DNA from: Streptomyces sp. 15-116A
GTDB taxonomy: Bacteria; Actinomycetota; Actinomycetes; Streptomycetales; Streptomycetaceae
Reading direction: 5' to 3'
Assembly: GCF_025290915.1 (NCBI RefSeq)
Contig: NZ_JAOCQE010000018.1
Location: 1-48,039 of the forward strand
DNA length: 48,039 nt
Of this stretch, positions 33,688 to 41,440 are shown in pieces. The notes under the pieces were generated by a model. That model worked only from the letters and a program-made list of their open reading frames with translations. It did no database searches and was not told the origin of the DNA. The position numbers were made by a program, and so were the translations under genes. Every line of letters begins with the position of its first letter. Within the stretch, counting starts at the first letter, position 1.

Positions 33688-33819
33688 GGCCTCTCTCCCT
33701 TCCGGCGGACCCTTCTGGCAGGCCCTCCGGCCGCGCCCGGTCGGGGGCGGGCCCACCACTCCATCGTCCGTCCGGCCACTCGGGGGCGCCATTCGGGTGA
33801 CGGGCGGGCGAGGGGTGCG

Positions 33820-34797
33820 TCAGGCGCCGGTGCCGCAGAGGTGCGCGAAGCGTCCGGCGTCGATGTTTCCGCCGGAGAGGATCGCCCCGACCCGGCCCCG
33901 GAGCGGGCCCGCTCGGCCGGTGAGCAGGGCGGCCAGCGGGGTGGCACCGCTCGGCTCGAGGACGATCTTCAGGCGCTCGAAGGCGAACCGCATCGCGTCC
34001 CGGATCTCGTCGTCGCCGACCAGCACGACCCCGTCCAGCAGCCTCCGGTTGACGGAGAAGGTCAGTTCGCCCGGGGTGTGCAGGGCCTGCCCGTCGGCGA
34101 TGGTGCGCGGCACGGGGATGCTCACCCGGTGTCCGGCCTCCAGCGACCGCTTGGTGTCGTCACCGGCCTCCGGCTCGACCCCGATCACCCGGGCCGCGGG
34201 GTGCAGCCCCTTGACGGCGGTGGCGCATCCGGCGATCAGTCCCCCGCCACCGACCGGCGCCAGCAGGGCGTCCAACTCCCCTGTGTCTTCGAGGAGTTCC
34301 AGGGCCGCCGTGCCCTGGCCGGCGATGACATGCGGATGCTCGTAGGGCGGGACGAGGGTCAGGCCCCGTTCGGCGGCGAGGGCCTCGGCGATGGCCACGC
34401 GGTCGCCGCTGTAGCGGTCGTAGGTGACGATCTCGGCGCCGTAGCCCTCGGTGGCCGCCCGCTTCGACGGCGGGGCGTCCTCGGGCATGACGATGACGGC
34501 GGTGGTGCCGAGCTCGCGGGCGGCGAGCGCGACGGCCTGGGCGTGATTGCCGGACGAGTAGGCGGCGATGCCGCGGGACAGCTGCTCGGGGGTGAGCCGG
34601 GAGGCCGCGTGGTACGCGCCGCGGAACTTGAAGGCGCCGACCCGCTGGAAGTTCTCGCACTTGAGGTGGATCTCGGCGCCGGCGAGCGCGTCCAGGGTGC
34701 GCGAGCGCAGCACCGGCGTGCGGTGGGCGACGCCCTTGAGACGCTCGGCGGCTGCGCGGACGTCGTCGAGCGTGACCGGTGGGGTGGTGGTCGTCAC
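33820..34797 (-). CDS. PLP-dependent threonine / threo-3-hydroxyaspartate ammonia-lyase
   Basis: The protein is 325 residues of the serine racemase / threonine dehydratase fold type II. The PLP lysine is Lys57 in GAFKFRGA, the phosphate loop is VGGGGLIAG, and SSGNHAQAVA is the substrate loop. There is no C-terminal ACT regulatory domain, so it is not a classical biosynthetic IlvA. With an adjacent YheO/DauR-type regulator it fits threo-3-hydroxy-L-aspartate ammonia-lyase or a catabolic threonine enzyme. It starts with GTG 34797, with GGAGG 6 bases upstream, 48 bases after the regulator gene. Confidence 0.87.
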   Translation of the reverse strand: MTTTTPPVTLDDVRAAAERLKGVAHRTPVLRSRTLDALAGAEIHLKCENFQRVGAFKFRGAYHAASRLTPEQLSRGIAAYSSGNHAQAVALAARELGTTAVIVMPEDAPPSKRAATEGYGAEIVTYDRYSGDRVAIAEALAAERGLTLVPPYEHPHVIAGQGTAALELLEDTGELDALLAPVGGGGLIAGCATAVKGLHPAARVIGVEPEAGDDTKRSLEAGHRVSIPVPRTIADGQALHTPGELTFSVNRRLLDGVVLVGDDEIRDAMRFAFERLKIVLEPSGATPLAALLTGRAGPLRGRVGAILSGGNIDAGRFAHLCGTGA

Positions 34798-34845
34798 GGG
34801 GGCCTCCGGGTTGTCGGGATGGTGTTGCGCGTTTCGGGTCCGGCG

Positions 34846-35526
34846 CTACGGCTCCGTCGCTGTCTCCGCCTCGTTCCTGGCCTGGGAGAGATAGCTGTAG
34901 GCGGACGCGCGGGAGATGCCGAGGCGGGCCGCGACCTGCTCGACCGAGCGCCGGACGGCGAAGACACCGCCGGCGTCCAGGTCGCGGAACAGCCGCAGCC
35001 GTTCGGCGCGGTCGAGCTGCGCCCAGCCGCGGTGCCGGCGCAGCTCGTGGGCGTCGATGACAGCGTCGACCACCGAACCGATGTCGTTGCCGAACGTCGT
35101 CGTCGGCGGTTCGGCCGGGCCGGCGTCGAGTCCGGCGAGGGCGCCGAGCAGGGTGTGCACCTGGCCGACGGCGGTGACGTCGACGTTCACGCACAGCGCG
35201 CCGAAGACCGCGCCCGTCGAATCGCGCAACGGCATCGTGGAGGACTTCACGAGCATGCCGGTGCGGGTGCGGGTGAGCTGATTGAGCTCGTCGGCCGCTT
35301 CGTCGCCGCGGGCGAGCATCCGCATCCCGATCTCGCTCATCGCCCCGCCCACCGCCCGCCCGGTGACCGATCCGGCCACGGCGATCACGGACGCCTCCGG
35401 GCGGCGGTAGTCATGCAGCACCACCTCGCAGACCGGCCCGAAGGTGGCCGCGATGCCGTCGACCAGCGGCTTCAGCGCCCCGAGGATCGCGTCCCGCTCC
35501 GCGCCGAGCGCCTCGTCGGCCGCCAT
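34846..35526 (-). CDS. YheO/DauR-type transcriptional regulator (PAS plus HTH)
   Basis: The protein is 226 residues. The N-terminal half is a YheO-like PAS domain (FGPVCEVVLHDYRRPEASVIAVAGSVTGR). The C-terminal part is an HTH of the DauR type (VFAVRRSVEQVAARLGISRASAYSYLSQAR). DauR-family proteins repress amino-acid catabolic genes until an amino acid signal is bound. ATG 35526 has GGAGGG upstream. A perfect 7-bp inverted repeat at 35553-35571 sits 26 bases before the start, which suggests autoregulation and control of the downstream ammonia-lyase. Confidence 0.88.
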   Translation of the reverse strand: MAADEALGAERDAILGALKPLVDGIAATFGPVCEVVLHDYRRPEASVIAVAGSVTGRAVGGAMSEIGMRMLARGDEAADELNQLTRTRTGMLVKSSTMPLRDSTGAVFGALCVNVDVTAVGQVHTLLGALAGLDAGPAEPPTTTFGNDIGSVVDAVIDAHELRRHRGWAQLDRAERLRLFRDLDAGGVFAVRRSVEQVAARLGISRASAYSYLSQARNEAETATEP

Positions 35527-35552
35527 GGGTACTCCCTCCGTGAGGACATCTC

Positions 35553-35571
35553 CTTGGACTATACGTCCAAG
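35553..35571. promoter_or_regulatory. CTTGGAC-TATAC-GTCCAAG palindrome, candidate DauR-type operator
   Basis: This is a perfect 7-bp inverted repeat with a 5-base AT-rich centre. On the minus strand the centre gives TATAGT, an excellent -10 hexamer for the regulator gene, so binding would block its own promoter. No good -35 is visible. Confidence 0.6.
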
Positions 35572-35725
35572 CTCTGGATGATGAGTACAGAATCCGCACC
35601 GGGAAGCACTCCGGACGTCCGACCGACCCCCCGGCGCCCGGCACGCGGGGCGCTCGTGCATGATCGGTGCAGCCCCTCGACCTGCAGGGCGGGGAGGCGT
35701 ACCACGCGACGCAAAGGAGATGGCG

Positions 35726-36493
35726 TTGTCCATCTGGGAGGCACTGGCGGTCTTCGCTGCCGGAATCGGCGCCGGCACCATCAACACGATCGTCGGCTCG
35801 GGGACGCTGATCACGTTCCCGGTCCTGCTCGCCACCGGACTGCCCCCGGTGACCGCGACGGTGTCCAACGCCCTCGGGCTGATCCCCGGCTCGGTCAGCG
35901 GTGCCATCGGGTACCGCAAGGAGCTGAGGGGCCAGCGCCGCCTCGTGCTGCGGCTCGGCGTGGCCGCCGCCATCGGGGGACTCGCCGGCGCGGTGCTGCT
36001 GCTGATGCTTCCCGAGACCGCCTTCGAGACGATCGTCCCCGTACTGGTCGCACTGGCCCTGGTGCTCGTGATCTTCCAGCCCCGCATCTCCGCGGCCGTC
36101 CAGCGCCGCCGCACGCGCGAGGGCACGCACGCCAGGAGCGACGGCGGCCCCGTCCTGTTCGGGTCCCTCCTGCTGGCCAGCGTCTACGGCGGCTACTTCA
36201 CGGCAGCGCAGGGGATCATCTATCTGTCCCTCATGGGCATGCTGCTCGACGACACGCTGCAACGCCTCAACGCGGTCAAGAACGTCCTCGCCGCCGTCGT
36301 GAACACCATCGCGGCGCTGTTCTTCCTGTTCGTCGCCGACTTCGACTGGACCGCCGTCCTCCTCATCGCCGTCGGCTCGGCGATCGGCGGCCAGCTCGGC
36401 GCGAAGGTGGGCCGACGGCTCCCCGCGCCCGCCCTGCGCGCGTTCATCGTGGCCGTCGGCACCGTCGCCATCGTGCAGCTCGTCCTGCGCTGA
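35726..36493 (+). CDS. TauE/SafE family sulfite or organic anion exporter
   Basis: The protein is about 255 residues with seven to eight hydrophobic segments. The family motif GTINTIVGSGTLITFPVLLA appears near the N-terminus and is echoed by SVYGGYFTAAQGIIYLSLMG in the second half, the internal repeat typical of TauE/SafE. The start is uncertain: AAGGAG abuts ATG 35720 with no spacer but lies 6 bases before the in-frame TTG at 35726, which would give MSIWEALAVF. I prefer TTG. It diverges from the DauR-type gene and may belong to its regulon, but the substrate is unknown. Confidence 0.87.
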   Translation: MSIWEALAVFAAGIGAGTINTIVGSGTLITFPVLLATGLPPVTATVSNALGLIPGSVSGAIGYRKELRGQRRLVLRLGVAAAIGGLAGAVLLLMLPETAFETIVPVLVALALVLVIFQPRISAAVQRRRTREGTHARSDGGPVLFGSLLLASVYGGYFTAAQGIIYLSLMGMLLDDTLQRLNAVKNVLAAVVNTIAALFFLFVADFDWTAVLLIAVGSAIGGQLGAKVGRRLPAPALRAFIVAVGTVAIVQLVLR

Positions 36494-36536
36494 TCCCCGG
36501 CGGCCCGTGGGGAGCCGGCCGGTAGGGTCGGGAGGC

Positions 36537-37436
36537 GTGGACGTACGCGGGGAGAACTGCACGGTGGTGCCGTACGGCGAGGTGCGTGTGCTGGTCGGGG
36601 CTCGGCAGGGGGCCTATCCGTACGCCAACTCCCTGCTCGTGCATGGGTCGGAGGCGTCGCTGGTCGTCGATCCGTCGCTGTCGCTCGTCGACGGGGCGCC
36701 GCCGGCGGACCTGGTGCTCGTCAGCCACGCGCACGAGGATCACATCGCCGGTCTGGGCAGCTACGACGTGCCCGTGCACGTCCATGACGGCGACCTGGCC
36801 GCGCTGCGCTCGCGCGAGGTGCTGGTCGCCGGGTACGGGCTCCCGCCCGACGCGGTCGAAGCGTTCGACGCGTCGTTGCGCGAGGACTTCCACGTGCGCG
36901 GACGTCCGGACGCGGCCGGGTTCGAGGACGGGGCCGTGTTCGACCTGGGCGGGCGCACCGCGACCGTCGTGCACCTTCCCGGGCACACTCCGGGCCACTG
37001 CGGCTTTCTGATCGAGCCGGAGGGCTTCCTGTTCGTCGGCGACATCGATCTGACGTCGTTCGGGCCCTACTACGGTGATCTGTCCAGCAGTCTCGAGGAC
37101 TTCGAGGCGTCGATGCGCCGGTGCCGGGAGATCGACGCGCGGTGGTACAGCACGTCGCATCAGAAGGGTGTGATCGAGGGCGGCGCGGAGTTCCGGCGCC
37201 GGCTCGACGTGTTCGCCGCCGTGGTGGAGCGGCGGGACGCGGTGCTGCTGGAGCTGCTGGGCGAGCCGCGGACCGTGGAGGAGATCGTCGATCACCGGCT
37301 GGTCTACCGGCCTCATGTGGAGGGGGCGCATGTGCGGCCGGTGGAGCGCAGGACCGCGGTGCAGCATCTGGAGCGGCTGCTGAGCGAAGGGCGGCGGGTC
37401 GTGGAGGTGGCGGAGGGGCTCTTCCGGGCCGCGTAG
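36537..37436 (+). CDS. Metallo-beta-lactamase-fold hydrolase
   Basis: The protein is about 299 residues. The zinc motif SHAHEDH (63-69) matches HxHxDH, and the later metal ligands lie in LPGHTPGHCGF and VGDIDLTSFGPYY. The C-terminal 80 residues form an HTH-like segment seen in many glyoxalase-II-type or LACTB2-like proteins. GTG 36537 has GGGAGG almost touching it, so a shorter start at GTG 36564, with GGGGAG about 9 bases upstream, is an alternative. It follows the TauE gene by 43 bases and may be co-transcribed. The substrate is unknown. Confidence 0.87.
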   Translation: MDVRGENCTVVPYGEVRVLVGARQGAYPYANSLLVHGSEASLVVDPSLSLVDGAPPADLVLVSHAHEDHIAGLGSYDVPVHVHDGDLAALRSREVLVAGYGLPPDAVEAFDASLREDFHVRGRPDAAGFEDGAVFDLGGRTATVVHLPGHTPGHCGFLIEPEGFLFVGDIDLTSFGPYYGDLSSSLEDFEASMRRCREIDARWYSTSHQKGVIEGGAEFRRRLDVFAAVVERRDAVLLELLGEPRTVEEIVDHRLVYRPHVEGAHVRPVERRTAVQHLERLLSEGRRVVEVAEGLFRAA

Positions 37437-37439
37437 CCG

Positions 37440-37806
37440 CCTCTCCAGTGGCGCGGCCGAGAGTTGCCTGCGCCATCGTGTGGACTGCCGTGGGCGGTTC
37501 GTCCCGAGCGCGGCGGCGGGGTGTCCGGCGCGCCGGTGGACGGCCAGGACGTCGCGGTCCTGCGGGGTGCCTTCCTCGATGTGGCGCTGTCCGCGCCCGC
37601 CGCGTGGCCTGCGACCTGGATCATGACGCCGTACTGGCCGGACCAGAAGTGCGGCGGCCGGGGCACACGCGGCTGCGCCGCACCCGCGGACAGCGGCGGC
37701 CACGGCCACGTCGGGTCGCTCCCGCGCACCGGTCCAGCACTCGACGCGGTGGTGTGCTCCCGTACGCGGGTCGTACCAGGCGGAGGAGCCGCAATACCCG
37801 GTAACA
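37440..37806 (-). pseudogene. Decayed C-terminal fragment of an FAD-dependent ferredoxin reductase
   Basis: Read on the minus strand, one frame gives WYDPRTGAHHRVECWTGARE from about 37777, a +1 frame then gives PPHFWSGQYGVMIQVAGH, and the first frame resumes with IEEGTPQDRDVLAVHRRAG and ends near TRWRRQL at about 37462. Together these match the ordered C-terminal landmarks of putidaredoxin/rhodocoxin-reductase-like enzymes (VEHW.., YFWSDQYG, AGH). At least two frameshifts are needed, the N-terminal FAD and NADH domains are absent, and no stop follows the usual end. The fragment fills the gap between the MBL and LysR genes. Confidence 0.68.
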
Positions 37807-37811
37807 GCCCT

Positions 37812-38720
37812 CTACTTGGGCGGCACCACGTCGGCCGCCCCCTGCACGCACTCCTCGATGACCGAGGCGACCTGCTCGGCGGCAGGCGACGTGCGCTGGG
37901 TGCGGCGGCCCAGGACCAGGTCGACGGTCTCCGTCTCGGCGAGCGGCACATAGGTCACGCCGTCGAGCCGCAGGCTCTGCACCGACTCCGGGACGAGCGC
38001 CACGCCGTGCCCCGCGGCGACGAGGACGACGAGGGTGGCGGTCTCACCGACCTCGACCAGGGACGCGGGCTGGAACCCGGCCCGCCCGCAGGCGGCCAGG
38101 ACCCGGTCGTACATGGCTGACCGTGGCTGCGCGGGATGGATGACGAACGGCTCGCCCGCCAGCGATCCCAGCGGTATCCGCCTAGCACCGGCCAGCGGAT
38201 GGGCGGCCGGCAGCACCGCGACCAGGGGCTCGGTGCGCAGTGGCGTGACACGGACCCCCTCGGCCGGGGCGCCCGAGCGGAAGACGGCCAGATTGTAGGC
38301 GCCGGTGACCAGGCCCTCCCCCAGCTGCGGGGTGAGCAGCTCGCCGCGCAGCTCCAGGGTGATCTGCGGCAGCCGGGCCCGCACGGTGCGGGCGACGCGG
38401 GGCAGCACGTCGTAGGTGGCGGTGCCGATGAAGCCGACGGAGACATGGCCGGCGTGGCCCGTGGCGAGCTCGGTCATGTGGACGCGGGCGCGTTCGGCCT
38501 CGGCGAGCAGCGTACGGGCGTAGCCGGTCAGCTGGTGGCCGGCCTCGGTGAGTTCGACGTGCCGGGTGGAGCGGTGGAACAGCTCGATCCCCAGCTCGCG
38601 TTCCAGCTGCTTGATCTGCTGGGACAGCGCGGGCTGGGCGACATGGAGCCGGGCCGCCGCACGCCCGAAGTGGCACTCTTCCGCGAGCGCGAGGAAGTAG
38701 CGGACCTGGCGGAGCTCCAT
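37812..38720 (-). CDS. LysR family transcriptional regulator
   Basis: The protein is 302 residues. The HTH is textbook (MELRQVRYFLALAEECHFGR, then LHVAQPALSQQIKQLERELG), followed by the LysR substrate domain. ATG 38720 is chosen; an upstream in-frame ATG at 38729 adds three residues and neither has a strong ribosome binding site. It diverges from the thiolase gene at 38806, so it most likely controls the thiolase and CoA-transferase operon, in response to an aromatic-pathway intermediate if that operon is pcaFIJ. A T-N11-A site lies at 38733-38747. Confidence 0.92.
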   Translation of the reverse strand: MELRQVRYFLALAEECHFGRAAARLHVAQPALSQQIKQLERELGIELFHRSTRHVELTEAGHQLTGYARTLLAEAERARVHMTELATGHAGHVSVGFIGTATYDVLPRVARTVRARLPQITLELRGELLTPQLGEGLVTGAYNLAVFRSGAPAEGVRVTPLRTEPLVAVLPAAHPLAGARRIPLGSLAGEPFVIHPAQPRSAMYDRVLAACGRAGFQPASLVEVGETATLVVLVAAGHGVALVPESVQSLRLDGVTYVPLAETETVDLVLGRRTQRTSPAAEQVASVIEECVQGAADVVPPK

Positions 38721-38732
38721 GCACCCCATTCT

Positions 38733-38747
38733 ATAAAGGTCGCTTAT
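38733..38747. promoter_or_regulatory. ATAA-N7-TTAT site, candidate LysR box
   Basis: The core TAAAGGTCGCTTA fits the LysR T-N11-A rule. It lies 13 bases upstream of the LysR start and 59 bases upstream of the thiolase start, in the 85-base divergent gap. Confidence 0.5.
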
Positions 38748-38805
38748 CAATCATGCGGAACTAGGTCTTGGACGTGATGAAGCGCCCGACCCTAGCGTGA
38801 GGGCC

Positions 38806-40017
38806 ATGACGACCGGCAGCTATGTGTACGCGGCGGCCCGCACCCCGTTCGGACGGTTCTCCGGCGCTCTCGCCGCCGTCCGCCCCGACGACCTCGCGGC
38901 GCTCGCGGTGAACGGGGTCCTGGCCAAGGTGCCGGCGCTCGACCCGGCCGGGATCGAGGATGTCGTCTGGGGCAACGCCAACGGCGCCGGCGAGGACAAC
39001 CGCAATGTCGGCCGCATGGCCGTGCTGCTCGCCCAACTGCCCACCTCGGTGCCCGCCACGACCGTCAACCGGCTGTGCGGATCCTCGCTGGACGCGGCGA
39101 TCATCGCCTCGCGCGCGATCGAGTGCGGCGACGCGGACATCGTCCTGACCGGCGGTGTGGAGTCGATGTCCCGGGCGCCCTGGGTGCTGCCCAAGCCTGA
39201 ACGGGCCTATCCCGCCGGGGACATGACCGCCGTGTCCACCACGCTGGGCTGGCGGCTGGTCAACCGGCGGATGCCGAAGGAGTGGACGGTCTCCCTGGGC
39301 GAGGCCAACGAGCAGCTCGCCGACCGGTTCTCCGTCCCCCGGGAGCGGCAGGACGAGTTCGCCGTCCGCTCCCACACCCTCGCCGACGCCGCCTGGACGT
39401 CCGGCTTCTACGACGACCTGGTGGTGCCGGTCACCGTGGACGGCGAGGACGGCATGCTCACCCGGGACGAGGGCATCAGGCCCGGGTCCACGGTCGACAA
39501 ACTCGCCGGGCTCAAGCCGTCGTTCCGCCCGGACGGCGTGATCACCGCGGGCAACGCCTCGCCGCTGAGCGACGGCGCCTCGGCCGTGCTCCTCGGCTCG
39601 GGGGCCGCCGCGGCCCGCATCGGCTCCGATCCGCTGGCCCGCGTCGCGGGACGCGGGGTGTTCGCGCTGGATCCGCAGGACTTCGGGTTCGCGCCGGTCG
39701 AGGCGGCGAACCGGGCGCTGAAGAGCGCGGGCATCACCTGGTCCGACGTGTCGGCGGTGGAGCTCAACGAGGCGTTCGCGGTGCAGTCGCTGGCCTGCGT
39801 GGACGCCTGGAGGATCGACCCGGAGATCGTCAACACCAAGGGTGGCGCCATCGCGCTAGGCCACCCGCTGGGCGCCTCCGGCGGCAGGCTGCTGGGCACG
39901 CTGGCGCACCGGCTGAAGGAGTCCGGCGAGCGCTGGGGTGTGGCCGCCATCTGCATCGGGGTCGGCCAGGCGCTCGCCGTGGTCCTGGAGAACGTCACGG
40001 AGGCGACGGCCCGATGA
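38806..40017 (+). CDS. pcaF: Thiolase, probable 3-oxoadipyl-CoA thiolase
   Basis: The protein is 403 residues. The acyl-accepting Cys91 is in VNRLCGSS. The later active-site motifs are NEAF, GGAIALGHPLGASGGR and CIGVGQ. Together with the coupled CoA-transferase subunits downstream, this is best read as the last step of the beta-ketoadipate pathway, yielding succinyl-CoA and acetyl-CoA; a general acetyl-CoA acetyltransferase is the alternative. ATG 38806 is preceded by GTGAGGG. The stop overlaps the next gene as ATGA. Confidence 0.82.
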   Translation: MTTGSYVYAAARTPFGRFSGALAAVRPDDLAALAVNGVLAKVPALDPAGIEDVVWGNANGAGEDNRNVGRMAVLLAQLPTSVPATTVNRLCGSSLDAAIIASRAIECGDADIVLTGGVESMSRAPWVLPKPERAYPAGDMTAVSTTLGWRLVNRRMPKEWTVSLGEANEQLADRFSVPRERQDEFAVRSHTLADAAWTSGFYDDLVVPVTVDGEDGMLTRDEGIRPGSTVDKLAGLKPSFRPDGVITAGNASPLSDGASAVLLGSGAAAARIGSDPLARVAGRGVFALDPQDFGFAPVEAANRALKSAGITWSDVSAVELNEAFAVQSLACVDAWRIDPEIVNTKGGAIALGHPLGASGGRLLGTLAHRLKESGERWGVAAICIGVGQALAVVLENVTEATAR

Positions 40018-40691
40018 CGACACGGCTGTGCGCCGACGCGGACGAGGCGGTGGCCGGGATCGAGGACGGTTCGACCGTGCTGGTCGGCGGATTCGGCATG
40101 GCCGGCATGCCGGTCGGCCTCATCGACGCGCTGATCCGGCAGGGCGCGACCGACCTCACCGTCGTGTCCAACAACGCCGGCAACGGCGACACGGGCCTCG
40201 CCGCGCTGCTGGCGAAGGGCCGGGTCCGCAAGGTGGTGTGCTCCTTCCCCCGGCAGGCCGACTCGTACGTCTTCGACGAGCTGTACCGGGCGGGGAGGAT
40301 CGAGCTGGAGGTCGTGCCGCAGGGCAGCCTCGCCGAGCGGATCCGGGCGGCCGGCGCCGGCATCGGCGCCTTCTACTGCCCCACCGGGGCCGGGACCCTG
40401 CTGGCCGAGGGCAAGGAGACCCGCGTCATCGACGGCCGTACCTACGTCCTGGAGTACCCGATCAAGGGCGATGTGGCGCTGATCGGCGCCCACCGCGCCG
40501 ACCGCATGGGCAACCTCGTCTACCGCAGGACCGCCCGCAACTTCGGCCCTGTCATGGCCACCGCCGCGACCACCGTGATCGCCCAGGTGCGGGAGATCGT
40601 CGACACCGGCGCGATCGATCCCGAGACCGTGGTGACGCCGAGCATCTATGTCGACCGCGTCGTGCGGGAGACACAGGAGGCAGCTGTATGA
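40014..40691 (+). CDS. pcaI: 3-oxoacid (3-oxoadipate) CoA-transferase subunit A
   Basis: The protein is 225 residues, the alpha subunit of a heterodimeric family I CoA-transferase. The family signature is VLVGGFGMAGMPVGLIDAL, with GGFG..G..P, and TGAGTLLAEGKE follows. The alpha/beta pair moves CoA from succinyl-CoA to a 3-oxoacid. The thiolase context favours 3-oxoadipate; succinyl-CoA:acetoacetate transferase is the alternative. It overlaps both neighbours by 4 bases (ATGA). Confidence 0.82.
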   Translation: MTTRLCADADEAVAGIEDGSTVLVGGFGMAGMPVGLIDALIRQGATDLTVVSNNAGNGDTGLAALLAKGRVRKVVCSFPRQADSYVFDELYRAGRIELEVVPQGSLAERIRAAGAGIGAFYCPTGAGTLLAEGKETRVIDGRTYVLEYPIKGDVALIGAHRADRMGNLVYRRTARNFGPVMATAATTVIAQVREIVDTGAIDPETVVTPSIYVDRVVRETQEAAV

Positions 40692-41350
40692 CCCGTACGA
40701 CTCCCACGGACCGGGCCCTGGGCAAGCACGAGATCGCCGCCCTCGTCGCCCGCGACATCCCGCAGGGCGCCTTCGTCAATCTCGGCATCGGTCAGCCGAC
40801 CCTCGTCGCCGACCATCTGCCGGCCGACTCCGGCGTCGTGCTGCACACCGAGAACGGCATGCTCAACATGGGCCCGGCCGCCCGGGGCGACGCGATCGAC
40901 CCCGATCTCACCAACGCCGGCAAGGTCCCGGTGACCGAGCTGCCGGGGGCGGCGTACTTCCACCACGCCGACTCCTTCGCCATGATGCGCGGCGGCCACC
41001 TGGACATCTGCGTCCTGGGCGGCTTCCAGGTCTCCACGGCGGGCGACCTCGCCAACTGGCAGACGGGAGCGCCGGACGCGATTCCCGCGGTCGGCGGCGC
41101 GATGGACCTGGCGATCGGGGCGAGGAAGGTCTTCGTGATGATGACGCTGTTCACCAAGTCCGGAGAGCCGAAGCTGGTGCCCCGGTGCACCTACCCGCTC
41201 ACCGGACTCGCCTGCGTCGACCGCGTCTACACCGATCTCGCCGTCTTCGACATCACCCCGCAGGGCGTCACGGTCCGGGAGACCTTCGGCACGACGATCG
41301 ACGCCCTCGCGTCCCGCCTGGACCTGCCGCTGCGGCCGTCGCGGGCCTGA
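40688..41350 (+). CDS. pcaJ: 3-oxoacid (3-oxoadipate) CoA-transferase subunit B
   Basis: The protein is 220 residues, the beta subunit. The catalytic glutamate is Glu55 in HTENGML, and NLGIGQPTLVADH near the N-terminus is the family glycine-rich region. The start ATG overlaps the alpha-subunit stop, ensuring equal synthesis. It is the last gene of the three-gene operon; no clear terminator hairpin is seen before the next gene at 41441. Confidence 0.83.
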   Translation: MTRTTPTDRALGKHEIAALVARDIPQGAFVNLGIGQPTLVADHLPADSGVVLHTENGMLNMGPAARGDAIDPDLTNAGKVPVTELPGAAYFHHADSFAMMRGGHLDICVLGGFQVSTAGDLANWQTGAPDAIPAVGGAMDLAIGARKVFVMMTLFTKSGEPKLVPRCTYPLTGLACVDRVYTDLAVFDITPQGVTVRETFGTTIDALASRLDLPLRPSRA

Positions 41351-41440
41351 CACGCCTGCCCTGCCCCGGGCTGCTCCGAGCTGCTCCGGTCGGGTGACGC
41401 ACGGAGCGCGGCCCGTCGCCCGCACAGGGAAGCTGGCGTC

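Noticed and set aside
32467..36525. 1352-codon plus-strand frame
   Set aside because: It runs antisense to four minus-strand genes with known motifs and then out of frame through the TauE gene.
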